Shown piece after piece: positions 20,403-31,302 of a stretch of DNA of 64,000 nt. The notes beneath the pieces were generated by a model. It did no database searches. It saw nothing but the letters and a program-made list of their open reading frames with translations, and was not told where the DNA came from. A program made the translations under genes and the position numbers. Source of the stretch: Sphingomonas limnosediminicola (GTDB lineage Bacteria; Pseudomonadota; Alphaproteobacteria; Sphingomonadales; Sphingomonadaceae); the NCBI RefSeq assembly GCF_039537965.1, contig NZ_BAABBM010000001.1, positions 496,001-560,000 of the forward strand. Reading direction: 5' to 3'. Position 1 is the first letter of the stretch; each line of letters starts with the position of its first letter.

Positions 20403-22088
20403 TCAGGCGGGCACGGTCACCCGGATCGGCGCTTCCTGGGCCTCCTGCTCTCGCTGTTTCGCGAGATAGGCGTGGATCGATGCGACAACCTGCGCGCCGT
20501 CACCCACGGCCGCCGCAACGCGCTTCACGGAGCAGGCGCGGACATCGCCGACGGCGAATACGCCGCTGCGACTCGTTTCCAGCGGCAGGCGATTGTCGGC
20601 CACATCCTCCCCCGTCAGCACGAACTTTCGCGCGTCGAGCTTCAGTCCGGAAGCCTCAAGCCAGTCGGTGTTCGGCTCGGCGCCGATGAAGGAGAACAGA
20701 TATCGCACGGGTCGCTCAGTGACCGACCCCGAGCCGCGGTCCCGCCACGCCACGGAATCGAGCACTCCGTTCGCGCCTTCCAAAGCGGAGATCTCGCAGC
20801 CGATGACCACATCGATGTTGGGCTGCGCCGAGATTCGCTCGATCAGATACTGCGACATGGTCTCTTCCAGCGGCCGGCGCGCGATGAGCGTCACACGCCG
20901 AGCGCGGCTTGCCAGGAAAACCGTCGCCTGGCCGGCGCTATTTCCGCCGCCGACGAGCGCGACGTCTTGGTCTGCGCACAGGTCTGCCTCAAGCGGTGAC
21001 GCCCAATAGTGTACCGACGTGCCCTCGAATTCCTCAAGACCCGCGACGCCGAGCCGCCGGTAGCGTGCACCCGTCGCAATGACGACCGCCCGAGCCCGCG
21101 CGCGCTCGCCCGTCGCGAGCTGCAGGTGGCATGGATCGTTGCCGCACTCGAGCTTCACCGCTTCGTCGGGGATGAGCACTTCGACGCCGAACTTCTGCGC
21201 CTGGCTGAACGCACGGCCCATCAGGGCCATGCCGGAGATCCCTGTAGGAAATCCCAAATAGTTCTCGATCCGAGCGGAGGCTCCAGCCTGCCCGCCGAAC
21301 GACCGGCAATCGACTGCCAGCACCGATAGGCCTTCTGAAGCTGCGTAAACTGAAGTCGCGAGGCCCGCCGGGCCTGCGCCGATCACGACCACGTCGTAGA
21401 GCTTATTGCCGTCCACTGGTCCGACTAGACCGACGCAGCGCCCAAGCTGCGACTCGGTCGGGTTACGCAACAATTGTCCAGACGGGCAAAGGACGATCGG
21501 CAGCTCATCCTCGCTGACGTTGAAGCGCTCAACCAATGTCTGCGCGCACGAATCCTCGCCCGGGTTGAGCTGCTGATAGGGGTGCCCGTTCCGTCTCAGG
21601 AAGTTCACGAGGCGGAGGACGTCGGCATTCGCTTCATCGCCAACGATGATCGGGCCCGCCCCCGCTTCGATCAAACCAACCCGGCGAAGGATCAACGCGC
21701 GCATCATCCGTTCGCCGAGATCCGCCTCTGCTATCAGCAAGGCACGCAACCGGTCGGGCGCGATCGCCACGGCTTCGACGTCGGTCAGTGCTTGCTCATC
21801 GACGAGATAAGGACGGCCCGAAAGCTGCGCGAGCTCACCCATGAAGTTGCCGCGTTCGTGCACGACGATCTGCTTTCGCTCGCCGCCTTCGCTGCGCGTT
21901 ACTTCGACCTGGCCGGACATGATCAGCATCAAGCCCGGCCCGGTTTCGCCGGTACGAACGATATATTCGCCGGCACGATAGGAGCGCGGCTCGCCAAACC
22001 GGCAGAGCCGCGCAATGTCGTCATCACTCAGGCGCGGAAAGATCTGCGCCGCGCGCGTGGCGTAGATATCTGTCCGCGCGTCACTCAT
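20403..22088 (-). CDS. Cyclic-nucleotide-binding-domain / thioredoxin-reductase-like flavoprotein
   Basis: 561 residues in three parts. A cNMP-binding-like domain (about 15-130) has [20 protein letters not shown] and [20 protein letters not shown] short thioredoxin-like linker (about 145-220) follows. A thioredoxin-reductase-type FAD/NAD module occupies 230-545, with [37 protein letters not shown] and the NAD(P) motif [11 protein letters not shown]. The CxxC of true thioredoxin reductases is missing: the position before the second motif reads [12 protein letters not shown]. It may be an NAD(P)H oxidase-like or redox-sensing enzyme controlled by its N-terminal domain. It overlaps the hydrolase gene by four bases; both look inserted between birA and coaX. 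Confidence 0.85.
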   Translation of the reverse strand: MSDARTDIYATRAAQIFPRLSDDDIARLCRFGEPRSYRAGEYIVRTGETGPGLMLIMSGQVEVTRSEGGERKQIVVHERGNFMGELAQLSGRPYLVDEQALTDVEAVAIAPDRLRALLIAEADLGERMMRALILRRVGLIEAGAGPIIVGDEANADVLRLVNFLRRNGHPYQQLNPGEDSCAQTLVERFNVSEDELPIVLCPSGQLLRNPTESQLGRCVGLVGPVDGNKLYDVVVIGAGPAGLATSVYAASEGLSVLAVDCRSFGGQAGASARIENYLGFPTGISGMALMGRAFSQAQKFGVEVLIPDEAVKLECGNDPCHLQLATGERARARAVVIATGARYRRLGVAGLEEFEGTSVHYWASPLEADLCADQDVALVGGGNSAGQATVFLASRARRVTLIARRPLEETMSQYLIERISAQPNIDVVIGCEISALEGANGVLDSVAWRDRGSGSVTERPVRYLFSFIGAEPNTDWLEASGLKLDARKFVLTGEDVADNRLPLETSRSGVFAVGDVRACSVKRVAAAVGDGAQVVASIHAYLAKQREQEAQEAPIRVTVPA

Positions 22089-22975
22089 GCCGGCAGCGGC
22101 TCGGCGAGGAGTGTTGGCGCTTCCTCGTTATTCAAACCGACTTCGTCGCCACGGATGAAGGCGAGCAGGTCGGGATTGATGACGTCGGCATGGGTCGTCG
22201 CCATGCCGTGTGGGAAGCCGGGATAGGTCTTCAGGCGACCGTCCTTCAGCAATTGAACAGTCAGCGGCGCAGAGTCCACATACGGCACGACCTGGTCGTC
22301 ATCGCCGTGCATGACGAGCACCGGAACGTCGATCGCCTTCAGATCCTCGGTGAAGTCGGTTTCAGAGAAGGCCTTCACACAGTCGTAATGAGCCTTGATG
22401 CCGCCCATCATGCCCTGCCGCCACCAATTATCGATCGTGCCCTGAATTGGTTGAACGCCCGTGCGGTTGAAGCCGTAGAAAGGCCCCGACGCGATATCGA
22501 GATAGAATTGCGCACGATTGGCGGCAGTCCCTTGGCGGAAAGTATCGAACACCTCGAGCGGCAGGCCGCCCGGGTTCGCTTCCGTCTTCAGCATGATCGG
22601 CGGCACGGCGGCAATGAGCACGGCCTTGGCGACCCGGCCTGGTTCGGCGCGCGCGACGTAGTGCGCGACTTCGCCACCGCCCGTTGAATGGCCGATATGG
22701 ACCGCGTGATGAAGGTCGAGCGCGCGAGCGAGCTCGATCATGTCCGCCGCATAGGTATCCATGTCATTGCCGGTATCGGTCTGTGTCGAGCGTCCGTGAC
22801 CGCGCCGGTCGTGCGCGATTACCCGATACCCCTCGTTGAGGAAGAATATCATCTGATTGTCCCAGTCGTCCGCGCTGAGCGGCCAGCCGTGATGGAAGAC
22901 GATCGGCTGCGCGTCCTTGGGACCCCAATCCTTGTAGAAGATCTCGGTACCGTCGGCGGTGGTGATGAATGGCAT
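22085..22975 (-). CDS. Alpha/beta hydrolase, non-heme chloroperoxidase-like
   Basis: A 296-residue cytoplasmic alpha/beta hydrolase. The oxyanion strand is [16 protein letters not shown], and [10 protein letters not shown] follows. The nucleophile elbow is GHSTGG (Ser97), the acid is in [12 protein letters not shown] and the His in [12 protein letters not shown]. The triad and flanking sequence match cofactor-free perhydrolases/chloroperoxidases and arylesterases. The natural substrate is unknown. The C-terminal 15-20 residues ([15 protein letters not shown]) are a small extension. Its stop overlaps the start of the CNB/reductase gene (ATGA), so the two form a stress-type pair. The 161-bp gap to birA probably carries their promoter. 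Confidence 0.9.
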   Translation of the reverse strand: MPFITTADGTEIFYKDWGPKDAQPIVFHHGWPLSADDWDNQMIFFLNEGYRVIAHDRRGHGRSTQTDTGNDMDTYAADMIELARALDLHHAVHIGHSTGGGEVAHYVARAEPGRVAKAVLIAAVPPIMLKTEANPGGLPLEVFDTFRQGTAANRAQFYLDIASGPFYGFNRTGVQPIQGTIDNWWRQGMMGGIKAHYDCVKAFSETDFTEDLKAIDVPVLVMHGDDDQVVPYVDSAPLTVQLLKDGRLKTYPGFPHGMATTHADVINPDLLAFIRGDEVGLNNEEAPTLLAEPLPA

Positions 22976-23136
22976 GGGGCTGCCTCCCGTGAAGGATCCG
23001 GCCGGCGGGACCGGTGCCGACGTCGGAATCGGCCGTTAGCGGAATACATCTCGCCAGATACGCGTTGGACTCGGTCGCGACGATGCCGGGCCCGTAACAG
23101 GTTTCAGGCGGCAGTAAAATTATGCGCGCGTGACTC

Positions 23137-23829
23137 TTAGCCGAGGAATACGTCTGCCGCCCGGATCACCTCCGTCGATCCATCGTCGAGCAGCAGTCGG
23201 AGCGCTCCTTCAGCGTCGAGCCCGCCGAAGCGACCGCTGGCAATTTCGTCCTTGCTGACGTGAACGGTCAGCTTGGTGCCGTGAAGGTGCGCGCGCTGTT
23301 CCCACGCGCGGATCAGCATCGGTCCATCGTTGGTCCGCCAAAGATGTAGAAGCCGGGCAAAGCTGCCCGCGAGGAGCGGCGCGAAAACCTCGGGCTTAAT
23401 TTCGCCAGGCAATGCCGCGCTCGGCCGGTCGGAAAGCGACGGGGCCGTGGCGAGGTTCACGCCGAAGCCGACGACGACTCGGTCCCCGCTGCGTTCAAGG
23501 AGGATACCGGAGACCTTCTTGCCCGAGAGCAGAAGATCGTTCGGCCATTTGAGCATGAGCGGCTGGTCGGGAATTGCCACGTCAATTGCTTCGATCAGGG
23601 CCATGCCCGCTGCCAGGGACAGCGTCGTCGGCTGTGGATCGGCCTCTCGCAGCTGGACGATTGTGCTGCCGTAGAAATTTCCGCTGGCTGAGACCCACTC
23701 GCGTCCCTGGCGCCCGCGCCCCGCCCGCTGTTCGAGGGCGACCAGCCAGTCGCCCTCGGCAGCACTATTGTCGGCAAGCAGGTCGGCGTTGGTCGAACCG
23801 GTGCGCTCGACGATCCGGATGCGACTCAG
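23137..23829 (-). CDS. birA: Biotin--[acetyl-CoA-carboxylase] ligase
   Basis: Attaches biotin to the biotin carboxyl carrier protein. The reading frame is open from inside nuoN and reads RIRIVERTGSTNADLLAD, with the biotin loop EQRAGRGRQGREWVSASGN, then LKWPNDLLLSGKKVSGIL. It ends with a C-terminal SH3-like domain (SGRFGGLDAEGALRLLL), about 230 residues without an N-terminal repressor HTH. No ATG, GTG or TTG lies at the expected start; CTG at 23829 (CTG AGT CGC), overlapping the nuoN TGA, gives the family length. An internal ATG at 23604 would cut off the biotin-binding loop and is rejected. Confidence 0.9.
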   Translation of the reverse strand: MSRIRIVERTGSTNADLLADNSAAEGDWLVALEQRAGRGRQGREWVSASGNFYGSTIVQLREADPQPTTLSLAAGMALIEAIDVAIPDQPLMLKWPNDLLLSGKKVSGILLERSGDRVVVGFGVNLATAPSLSDRPSAALPGEIKPEVFAPLLAGSFARLLHLWRTNDGPMLIRAWEQRAHLHGTKLTVHVSKDEIASGRFGGLDAEGALRLLLDDGSTEVIRAADVFLG

Positions 23830-25259
23830 AAGAGCGCCCCCGCGGCTCGCTGGGTGATCGAGCCGAGCGGGCCGATCAACAGATAGCCAAGCGGCGAAAC
23901 GACGAGCGCGGCCAACAGGATCAGCAATCCCTGAATAGGCTGTCGGACGCGCGCATAAGCGGCTTTCGGCTCATCCATGTACATGATCTTGATGATGCGC
24001 AGATAGTAATAAGCGCCGACGACGGTCCCAAGGATGCCGGCCACGGCGAGTGCAACATAGCCGCTGTCGACTGCCGCGCGGAACACCATCAGCTTTGGCC
24101 AGAAGCCGAACAGCGGCGGAATGCCCGCGAGGCTGAACATGAAGATCGCGAAGGCCGTCGCCAGCGCGGGCCGGCTCTGAGATAGTCCGGCCAGGCTTTC
24201 GATCGCTTCGACCGGCCGTCCCTGCTCGTCGCGCATCCACAGAACGCAGAGGAACGCGCCGAGAGTCATGACGATGTAGACCGCCATGTAAAACAGCACC
24301 GCCGAGGCGCCAGCCGGCCCCGCCGCCGCGAGTCCGATCAGCGCGAAGCCAACATTGTTGATCGACGAGTAGGCGAGCAACCGCTTAATGTTGGTCTGTC
24401 CGAACGCGGCTACGGCCCCCAGGAAGATGGAAGCCAGCGCGGCGAAGATGACGATCTGGCGCCAGGCGTCTGTCGCCGGCGCGAAGGCTTCCAGGCAAAC
24501 GCGCGTGGCGAGCAGGACGGCCGCAACCTTGGGCGCCGAAGCGAAGAAGGCGGTGACGGGCGTCGGCGCGCCTTCGTAGACGTCCGGCGTCCACATGTGG
24601 AACGGCACGACGCTCGCCTTGAACGCGAGGCCGGCGAGAACGAACACGAGACCAAACAGCAAGCCGAGCGACGGAGCGCCGCGCCCGAACGCCGCGGCGA
24701 TGCCGTTAAAATTCGTGGTGCCGGTGAAGCCGTAGAGCAGTGAGATGCCGTAGAGCAGGATGCCGCTCGCCAGTGCGCCGAGGACGAAATATTTCAAGCC
24801 TGCTTCCGCCGATCTCTCGTCAGTGCGTCGGTATGAAGCGAGCACGTAGGCGGCGAGGCTCTGCAACTCGAGGCCGACGTAGAGCGAGATCAAGCTCGTG
24901 GCCGAGACCATTACGCTCATGCCGACCGTGCTGAATAGGATCAGCACGGCATATTCGCTGCTGTGCTCGGTTCCTTGTTCGAACCAGCCGTGCGCCATGA
25001 TGATGGCGATCGCCGCTGCCGGGAACATGATCGCCTTGCCGAAGCTTGCGAAAAGATCCGCTGCGACGAGGCCGTCGAACACCGGACCGGCGTGGGACGG
25101 CGCGCCGATGAGGGCGACCGTTGCGCCTATCAACAGCGCCACCGCGAGCCAACTCACCAGCGTCGAGCCGCGACGGCCGGTGAATGCCGCGACCATCATC
25201 AGGATGATGCCACCCGTCGACAGGATCATCTCGGGAAGGATGGCGGCAAAGCGGCCCAT
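23826..25259 (-). CDS. nuoN: NADH-quinone oxidoreductase subunit N
   Basis: Antiporter-like proton-pumping membrane subunit of respiratory complex I. It has 477 residues and about 14 membrane segments. Characteristic parts are LISLYVGLELQSLAAYVLAS with the conserved Glu, KASVVPFHMWTPDVYEGAPTPVTAF and KRLLAYSSINNVGFALIG. The start overlaps the nuoM stop by one base (TGATG). The last base group overlaps the birA start. It is the terminal subunit gene of the nuo operon. Confidence 0.98.
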   Translation of the reverse strand: MGRFAAILPEMILSTGGIILMMVAAFTGRRGSTLVSWLAVALLIGATVALIGAPSHAGPVFDGLVAADLFASFGKAIMFPAAAIAIIMAHGWFEQGTEHSSEYAVLILFSTVGMSVMVSATSLISLYVGLELQSLAAYVLASYRRTDERSAEAGLKYFVLGALASGILLYGISLLYGFTGTTNFNGIAAAFGRGAPSLGLLFGLVFVLAGLAFKASVVPFHMWTPDVYEGAPTPVTAFFASAPKVAAVLLATRVCLEAFAPATDAWRQIVIFAALASIFLGAVAAFGQTNIKRLLAYSSINNVGFALIGLAAAGPAGASAVLFYMAVYIVMTLGAFLCVLWMRDEQGRPVEAIESLAGLSQSRPALATAFAIFMFSLAGIPPLFGFWPKLMVFRAAVDSGYVALAVAGILGTVVGAYYYLRIIKIMYMDEPKAAYARVRQPIQGLLILLAALVVSPLGYLLIGPLGSITQRAAGALF

Positions 25260-26797
25260 CAGTGCGTTGCTCCGTGGTCCATATGCTCAGCGCCATGCGA
25301 GGCGCCCTTGCCGAGCGTCAAATGCGAGTCCCCGGCCGGCGCGACGCGATCGAGTCGCTGCTCGAGTCGGCCGACATCGGCGCGGATGGGACGGAGAAAA
25401 CTCTCCGGATAGATGCCCATCCAGAAGACCGCGACGGCGATCGGCGCGAGAAGCCACCATTCGCGGGCGTCGAGATCCTTCATCTCGGCCGCCTCGGGCG
25501 TGCGCGCGACGCCGAAGCAGATGCGCCAGTAGAGATAGAGCATGTAGGCCGCGCCGAGGATAATGCCGGTCGTGGCGACGATCGCGGCCCAGCTCGACGC
25601 GCGATAGGTGCCGATCAGGCTCAGGAATTCGCCAACGAAGTTGCTTGTCGCCGGAAGGCCGACGCTGGCCATGGTGAACACCATGAAGAGCAACGCGTAA
25701 CCCGGCATGTTGTTGGCCAAACCGCCGTATTTCTCGATCTCCCGTGTGTGCAGGCGATCGTAGACGACGCCGACGCACAGAAAGAGTGCGCCCGACACCA
25801 GGCCGTGGCCGAGCATCACCAGCATTGCGCCCTCGATTCCCTGCCGGTTCATGGCGAACAGACCGAAAGTGACGAAGGCCATGTGCGCGACCGAAGAGTA
25901 AGCGATCAGCTTTTTCATATCGCGCTGCACGAGTGCGACGAGGCTGGTGTAGACGACGGCGACACCGCTGAGCACGAACATCAGCGGAATGAACTGCGCC
26001 GAACCGTCGGGGAACATCGGCAGCGAGAAGCGGATGAAACCGTAGCCACCGAGCTTCAGCAGCACGCCAGCGAGGATAACCGAGCCCGCCGTCGGCGCCT
26101 GCACGTGCGCGTCGGGCAACCAGGTGTGAACCGGCCACATCGGCAGCTTGACCGCGAAGCTCGCCAGGAAGGCCAGGAACAGGAAGGTCTGCGTTTCCTT
26201 AGGGAAGTCGTAGGCCATCAGCGCCGGTATGTTCGACGTGTGCGCCGTGCTCGACATGTAGAGCATGGCGATCAGCATCAGCACCGATCCGAACAGCGTA
26301 TAGAGGAAGAACTTGTAGCTGGCCTTGATGCGCTCGGCGCCGCCCCAGATGCCGATGATGAAATACATCGGGATCAGGCCACCTTCAAAGAAGATGTAGA
26401 ACAGGAACAGGTCCTGGGCCGCGAAGGAGCCCATGATGAGCGCCTCCATCAGCAGGAAATAGGCCATGTATTCGGGGACGCGCTTCTCGATCGAGCGCCA
26501 GCTGGCGCCAATGCAGATCGGCATGAGGAAGGCGGTCAAAGCGATCAGCGTCAGCGCGATGCCGTCGATACCCAGCGCCCAAGTGACGATGCCGCCGCCG
26601 AAGTCCTGATTCTCGACGAACTGCCACTGCGCCCCGTTCGGATCGTAGGCCTGCCACAGGTAAATGCTCAGCGCGAAATCGAGCAGCGTCGTGATGAGCG
26701 CAGCCCAGCGCGCGCCATTGGCACTGAGGAACAGCGCGACGACCGCTCCGAGGAGCGGGATCGCAATCAGGATGGTCAGCAAGTGCGACTGGATCAC
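25259..26797 (-). CDS. nuoM: NADH-quinone oxidoreductase subunit M
   Basis: Antiporter-like membrane subunit of complex I, about 512 residues. It has [17 protein letters not shown] with the functional Glu, [21 protein letters not shown], and [18 protein letters not shown] with the conserved Lys. The chosen start is GTG at 26797, which overlaps the nuoL TGA by four bases (GTGA) like the other junctions; another in-frame GTG lies three codons upstream at 26806. The C-terminal tail is His-rich ([15 protein letters not shown]). Confidence 0.97.
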   Translation of the reverse strand: MIQSHLLTILIAIPLLGAVVALFLSANGARWAALITTLLDFALSIYLWQAYDPNGAQWQFVENQDFGGGIVTWALGIDGIALTLIALTAFLMPICIGASWRSIEKRVPEYMAYFLLMEALIMGSFAAQDLFLFYIFFEGGLIPMYFIIGIWGGAERIKASYKFFLYTLFGSVLMLIAMLYMSSTAHTSNIPALMAYDFPKETQTFLFLAFLASFAVKLPMWPVHTWLPDAHVQAPTAGSVILAGVLLKLGGYGFIRFSLPMFPDGSAQFIPLMFVLSGVAVVYTSLVALVQRDMKKLIAYSSVAHMAFVTFGLFAMNRQGIEGAMLVMLGHGLVSGALFLCVGVVYDRLHTREIEKYGGLANNMPGYALLFMVFTMASVGLPATSNFVGEFLSLIGTYRASSWAAIVATTGIILGAAYMLYLYWRICFGVARTPEAAEMKDLDAREWWLLAPIAVAVFWMGIYPESFLRPIRADVGRLEQRLDRVAPAGDSHLTLGKGASHGAEHMDHGATH

Positions 26798-28842
26798 TTG
26801 GCCCACCAGATCGCCCAGCTCGCGGCGCCGATCAGCCCCAGCAGCATCACGAGCGCATAAGAATAGAGAAAACCGCTCTGGACGCGGTAGGTTACGCGGT
26901 TGCCGATCCCGACCGCATAAGCGGCGCCATGCGGGCCGAACCGGTCAATCGTCTTCTCGTCACCGCGGTGCCAGAACAGGCGGCCAAGCCACATGGACGG
27001 ACGGACGAACAGGAAGTTGAACAGCTCGTCGAAATACCATTTGTTCGCAACGAACTGGTAAACCTTTGGGAAGGTCGCGACGAAGGCCGCCGGCGCTTCC
27101 GGGTTCCGCATGTAATTGTTGTAGGCAATCAGCAGTCCGATCAGCATAACGATGGTCGGCGTCAGCTTCACCCATTCCGAGGACTCATGCGCGGCGTGCG
27201 CGAGATGCTCGCTGAATGCCACAGCGCCGCGCCAATATTCGGGCGCCGTCGTTGCGTCGACGAACGCACCGTGGAACATCTGGCCGGCGAGCGCCGCGCC
27301 GACCGCCAGCAGGCCAATCGGGATGAGAATCGGCAGCGGGCTTTCGTGCGGGTGGTAACCGCCGGTGCCCGTCGCCGGCACGGCATAGGCGTCGTGCGCA
27401 CTGTCGCCATGCTCTACGTCGGGATGATCGGCATGATCGCCGTGAAGCGCGTGCTGGACATGCTCCGAAGCTGCCCAGCGTGGCTTGCCGAAGAAGGTTA
27501 GGAAAATGAGCCGCCAGCTGTAGAAGCTTGTTAAAAGCGCTGCGAGCGCGCCGATCCAGAAAGCGATTGTGCCCGACACTGAGCCGCTCGCCCAGGCGTT
27601 CTCCAGGATCGCGTCCTTCGACCAGAAGCCGGCAAAACCGAAGCCTTCAACGCCGACCCCGGTGATCGCCAGCGTGCCGATGACCATCACCCAGAAGGTG
27701 ATCGGGATCTCTTTCCGCAGTGCGCCATAGTAACGCATGTCCTGTTCGTGGTGCATCGCATGAATGACCGAGCCGGCGCCGAGGAACAGCAGCGCCTTGA
27801 AGAAGGCGTGCGTGAACAGGTGGAACATCGCCGCCCCGTAAGCCCCGACGCCCGCCGCGAAGAACATGTAACCCAGCTGCGAACAGGTCGAATAAGCGAT
27901 CACGCGCTTGATGTCGTTCTGCGCACAGCCGACCGTCGCGGCGAAGATGCAGGTCGCGGCACCGACATAGGTGACGACGTGCGAGGCGGTCGCCGATTGC
28001 TCGAACATCGGCGACAGGCGGCAGACCATGAAGACGCCGGCGGTGACCATGGTCGCCGCGTGAATGAGCGCGCTGACTGGGGTCGGACCCTCCATCGCGT
28101 CCGGAAGCCAAGTGTGGAGGGGCAGCTGCGCCGACTTGCCCATCGCGCCGACGAACAGCAGCAGGCAGAGCACCGTCATCGTGTCGGCGCGAATGCCCGC
28201 GAAGCCGATGGTCGAGCCGGCCATGCCGGGCGCCGCAGCGAGGATCGCCGGGATCGACACAGTGCCGAACACGAGGAACGTGCCGAAGATGCCAAGGCTG
28301 AAGCCGAAGTCGCCGACACGGTTGACGACGAAGGCCTTCAGCGCGGCCGCGTTGGCGCTGGGCTTATGGTACCAGAATCCGATCAGCAGGTAGGATGCGA
28401 GGCCGACGCCTTCCCAGCCGAAGAACATCTGCACAAGGCTGTCGGCCGTCACCAGCATCAGCATCGCGAAGCTGAACAGCGAGAGGTAGGCGAAGAAGCG
28501 AGGCTGGCTCGGATCCTCCTCCATGTATCCCCAGCTGTAGAGATGCACGAGGCTCGACACGCTGGTCACGACAACCAGCATGACGGCGGTAAGGCTGTCG
28601 ACCCGGAGCGCCCAGTCGACGTTGAGCGTGCCCGACTGGATCCAGGTCAGGACAGGGACGACGATCGGCTGCGCGCCGCCGGTAATGTACGAGAAGAAGA
28701 TCGGCCAGCTGAGAAATGCGCCGATGAACAGCGATCCGGTCGTCACGACCTTCGCGGCCGTCTTGCCGATCCAACGGCCGAACAGCCCGGCGATGATCGC
28801 GGCCAGCAGCGGCAGAAAGACGATGAAAAGAAGCGGATGCAT
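26794..28842 (-). CDS. nuoL: NADH-quinone oxidoreductase subunit L
   Basis: The largest antiporter-like subunit of complex I, 682 residues. Recognisable segments are [44 protein letters not shown] and [14 protein letters not shown]. The C-terminal part includes the long lateral helix and a final membrane segment. A His/Asp-rich loop (about residues 460-490, [17 protein letters not shown]) interrupts the region before the lateral helix. The start codon overlaps the nuoK stop by one base (TGATG). Confidence 0.98.
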   Translation of the reverse strand: MHPLLFIVFLPLLAAIIAGLFGRWIGKTAAKVVTTGSLFIGAFLSWPIFFSYITGGAQPIVVPVLTWIQSGTLNVDWALRVDSLTAVMLVVVTSVSSLVHLYSWGYMEEDPSQPRFFAYLSLFSFAMLMLVTADSLVQMFFGWEGVGLASYLLIGFWYHKPSANAAALKAFVVNRVGDFGFSLGIFGTFLVFGTVSIPAILAAAPGMAGSTIGFAGIRADTMTVLCLLLFVGAMGKSAQLPLHTWLPDAMEGPTPVSALIHAATMVTAGVFMVCRLSPMFEQSATASHVVTYVGAATCIFAATVGCAQNDIKRVIAYSTCSQLGYMFFAAGVGAYGAAMFHLFTHAFFKALLFLGAGSVIHAMHHEQDMRYYGALRKEIPITFWVMVIGTLAITGVGVEGFGFAGFWSKDAILENAWASGSVSGTIAFWIGALAALLTSFYSWRLIFLTFFGKPRWAASEHVQHALHGDHADHPDVEHGDSAHDAYAVPATGTGGYHPHESPLPILIPIGLLAVGAALAGQMFHGAFVDATTAPEYWRGAVAFSEHLAHAAHESSEWVKLTPTIVMLIGLLIAYNNYMRNPEAPAAFVATFPKVYQFVANKWYFDELFNFLFVRPSMWLGRLFWHRGDEKTIDRFGPHGAAYAVGIGNRVTYRVQSGFLYSYALVMLLGLIGAASWAIWWAK

Positions 28843-29147
28843 CAGCCGTGCATCCTTGTCGCGTCATCGACCGCGATTGAGCCGCGGCGGCGGAAGAAGA
28901 TCACCAGGATCGCAAGCCCGATCGCTGCCTCGGCAGCAGCGACCGTCAGCACGAACATCGCCAGCACCTGACCCGTGAGGTCGCCGAGATAAGCCGAGAA
29001 AGCGACCAGATTGATGTTCACCGCGAGCAGGATGAGTTCGATCGCCATCAACATCAGGATGACGTTGCGGCGGTTGAGGAAGATGCCGAGCACGCCGATC
29101 GTGAACAGGATCGCGCCAACGGTCAGATAATGGGCAAGCGAAATCAC
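28842..29147 (-). CDS. nuoK: NADH-quinone oxidoreductase subunit K
   Basis: A 101-residue, three-helix membrane subunit of complex I. The sequence [20 protein letters not shown] is the usual first helix. The second helix has the conserved Glu ([18 protein letters not shown]), and the third holds [19 protein letters not shown] with its Glu. The ATG overlaps the nuoJ stop by four bases (ATGA). Confidence 0.98.
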   Translation of the reverse strand: MISLAHYLTVGAILFTIGVLGIFLNRRNVILMLMAIELILLAVNINLVAFSAYLGDLTGQVLAMFVLTVAAAEAAIGLAILVIFFRRRGSIAVDDATRMHG

Positions 29148-29749
29148 AGCTTCATCCCCTCGCCCACTCCAGGGTTGACGTTCTTGGTAGCATCCTCCGG
29201 CCGGCGACGGACCTGCTTCGAGATATTCTGCGGGCGCGTGTCGCGACGCTGGCGGTGAGTCAGTACGATCGCGCCGATCATCGCAACGAGCAGGATCAGA
29301 CCCGCAATTTCGAACGGATAGAGGTAGCGGCTATACAGCAGCTGTCCGAGCGCAACGATGTTCGGCTGCTTAGCGGCCGGGATGACTTGACCGCTGATCA
29401 CCGGCCCGGCGCGCGACGCACTGATCGCGACGATAACCTCGGCCAGCAGCACCAGCGCGACAATGATCCCGAACGGGAGGTTACGCGTGAAGCCCGACCT
29501 CAACTGCGAGAAATCGATGTCGAGCATCATGACCACGAACAGGAACAGCACCGCGACGGCGCCGACGTAGACGATCACCACGAGCATCGCGATGAACTCT
29601 GCGCCGAGCAACAGCATCAGCCCCGCCGCGTTGAAGAAGGCGAGGATCAGCCAAAGCACGCTGTGAACCGGATTGCGCGCAAAAATGACCGCCACCGCAG
29701 GCGCGATGGTGAAGAACGCGAATAGGTAAAAGGCGATGGTGGCAATCAA
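29144..29749 (-). CDS. nuoJ: NADH-quinone oxidoreductase subunit J
   Basis: A 201-residue membrane subunit of complex I with five predicted helices. It has [20 protein letters not shown] and the conserved [20 protein letters not shown]. The start is TTG at 29749 ([10 protein letters not shown]), which agrees with the family N-terminus; no ATG is in a suitable place. The C-terminal ~35 residues after the last helix are basic and polar ([21 protein letters not shown]). A 24-bp gap separates it from nuoI, one of the few gaps in the operon. Confidence 0.96.
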   Translation of the reverse strand: MIATIAFYLFAFFTIAPAVAVIFARNPVHSVLWLILAFFNAAGLMLLLGAEFIAMLVVIVYVGAVAVLFLFVVMMLDIDFSQLRSGFTRNLPFGIIVALVLLAEVIVAISASRAGPVISGQVIPAAKQPNIVALGQLLYSRYLYPFEIAGLILLVAMIGAIVLTHRQRRDTRPQNISKQVRRRPEDATKNVNPGVGEGMKL

Positions 29750-29773
29750 GCGGGGGACCCTGTTGCGGCGCGC

Positions 29774-30253
29774 TTATCGGTAGGGGGCATCGGCGGCAAG
29801 GTTCGCGGCAATCGCCTGCTCCCATTTGTCGCCATTCGCGAGAAGCTTGCCCTTGTCGTAGAGCAATTCCTCACGGGTTTCGGTCGCAAATTCGAGATTC
29901 GGGCCCTCGACGATGGCGTCCACCGGGCAGGCTTCGGCGCACAGTCCGCAGTAAATGCATTTCACCATGTCGATGTCGTAGCGCGTGGTCCGGCGGCTGC
30001 CGTCCTCGCGCGGTTCGGCCTCGATCGTGATGGCGAGCGCCGGGCAGATCGCCTCGCACAGCTTGCACGCGATGCAGCGCTCTTCGCCGTTCGGATATCG
30101 GCGCAGCGCATGCTCCCCACGGAAGCGAGGGCTCTGCGGGACCTTTTCGTACGGATAGTTGATGGTCGCTTTGGGCTTGAAGAAATACTTCAACGTCAGC
30201 GCGTGCGCGCGAACGAACTCCCAGAGCGTGAAGGATTTGAGCCAGTGCTTCAT
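29774..30253 (-). CDS. nuoI: NADH-quinone oxidoreductase subunit I
   Basis: A 159-residue subunit carrying two [4Fe-4S] clusters (N6a, N6b) that pass electrons toward N2 in NuoB. Both CxxCxxCxxxCP motifs are intact: [12 protein letters not shown] and [16 protein letters not shown]. The start chosen is the ATG at 30253, overlapping the nuoH TGA (ATGA); an in-frame GTG-type start further upstream would extend into nuoH and is not supported. The N-terminus ([17 protein letters not shown]) is amphipathic, as in the family. Confidence 0.97.
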   Translation of the reverse strand: MKHWLKSFTLWEFVRAHALTLKYFFKPKATINYPYEKVPQSPRFRGEHALRRYPNGEERCIACKLCEAICPALAITIEAEPREDGSRRTTRYDIDMVKCIYCGLCAEACPVDAIVEGPNLEFATETREELLYDKGKLLANGDKWEQAIAANLAADAPYR

Positions 30254-31302
30254 GCGCCGGCTCCATATCGCGTAAGCATCAGCCACCCGGAAACGAGGAC
30301 AACGAAGACAAGCGACAAGGGCAGGAATATCTTCCAGCCGAGCCGCATCAGCTGGTCATAGCGGTACCTCGGCACCGTCGCCTTCACCCAACCGAACATG
30401 AAGAAGAAGAGGCACATCTTGATTAACAGCCAGACGATGCCGGGCACGTAGTAAAGCGGCGCCCAGTTCACCGGCGGCAGCCAGCCGCCCCAGAACAGGA
30501 TGGCGTTGAGCGCGCACATCAGAATGACGTTGGCATATTCGCCGAGCCAGAAAAGCGCGAAGCTCATCGACGAATATTCGGTCTGGTGGCCGGCGACGAG
30601 TTCGCTCTCCGCCTCGACCAGGTCGAACGGCGTACGGAAGGTCTCGGCCATCGAGCTGATGAAGAAGACCACCCACATCGGGAAAAGCAACAGGTTGAAC
30701 GCATAAGCGTTGACGATGCCGAACCCGTGGCCCGTCTGCGCGACGACGATTTGGCTCAGATTGAACGTGCCCGCGTAGAGCACGACGCAGATCAGCACGA
30801 AGCCAATCGAGACTTCATAGCTCACCATTTGCGCAGCTGCGCGCAGAGCCGAGAAGAAGGGATATTTCGAGTTGGACGCCCAGCCCGCGACGATCACGCC
30901 ATAAACGCCGAGCGAGCTGGCGGCGAGGATGTAGAGCAGCCCCACATTGACGTCGGCGAGCACCACGCCCGGAGCGAACGGCACCACCGCCCAGACGATC
31001 AGCGCGACTGTGAAGGTCACGATCGGCGCGATCAGGAACAGGCCCTTGTTCGCGCTGGTTGGGATGATGGTCTCTTTCAGGAAGACCTTCAGGCCGTCGG
31101 CGAAGCTTTGCAGCAGGCCCCACGGACCGACCACGTTCGGACCACGGCGAAGCGCGATGGCCGCCCAAATCTTGCGCTCGGCATAGATGATCATGGCCAC
31201 CGCCAGCATCAGCGGAAGCGCGATAACGAGGATGCCGATTATTGTGGCGATGAACCACGACCAATCATAATTCAGGCCCCAGCGCTGGAAGGTCTCGGTC
31301 AC
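30250..31302 (-). CDS. nuoH: NADH-quinone oxidoreductase subunit H
   Basis: A 350-residue membrane subunit that forms the quinone-entry site with NuoB and NuoD. Conserved elements are [40 protein letters not shown] with VSYEVSIG, and [18 protein letters not shown], with the acidic residues of the E-channel. Eight or so membrane helices are visible. It overlaps nuoG by four bases. Confidence 0.98.
   Translation of the reverse strand: MTETFQRWGLNYDWSWFIATIIGILVIALPLMLAVAMIIYAERKIWAAIALRRGPNVVGPWGLLQSFADGLKVFLKETIIPTSANKGLFLIAPIVTFTVALIVWAVVPFAPGVVLADVNVGLLYILAASSLGVYGVIVAGWASNSKYPFFSALRAAAQMVSYEVSIGFVLICVVLYAGTFNLSQIVVAQTGHGFGIVNAYAFNLLLFPMWVVFFISSMAETFRTPFDLVEAESELVAGHQTEYSSMSFALFWLGEYANVILMCALNAILFWGGWLPPVNWAPLYYVPGIVWLLIKMCLFFFMFGWVKATVPRYRYDQLMRLGWKIFLPLSLVFVVLVSGWLMLTRYGAGA

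Noticed and set aside
23137..23604. birA read as a 155-residue protein from the internal ATG.
   Set aside because: It would lack the biotin-binding GRGRQGREW loop, which is intact and in frame upstream.
25262..26860. Long open frame on the forward strand opposite nuoM (over 500 codons).
   Set aside because: It is antisense to an unmistakable nuoM. Its composition (Arg, Asp, Glu, His, Gln) is typical of the complement of a GC-rich coding frame, with no recognisable domain.
27748..28971. Long forward-strand open frame opposite nuoL/nuoK.
   Set aside because: Antisense shadow of conserved complex I genes, charged low-information product, no ribosome-binding context.
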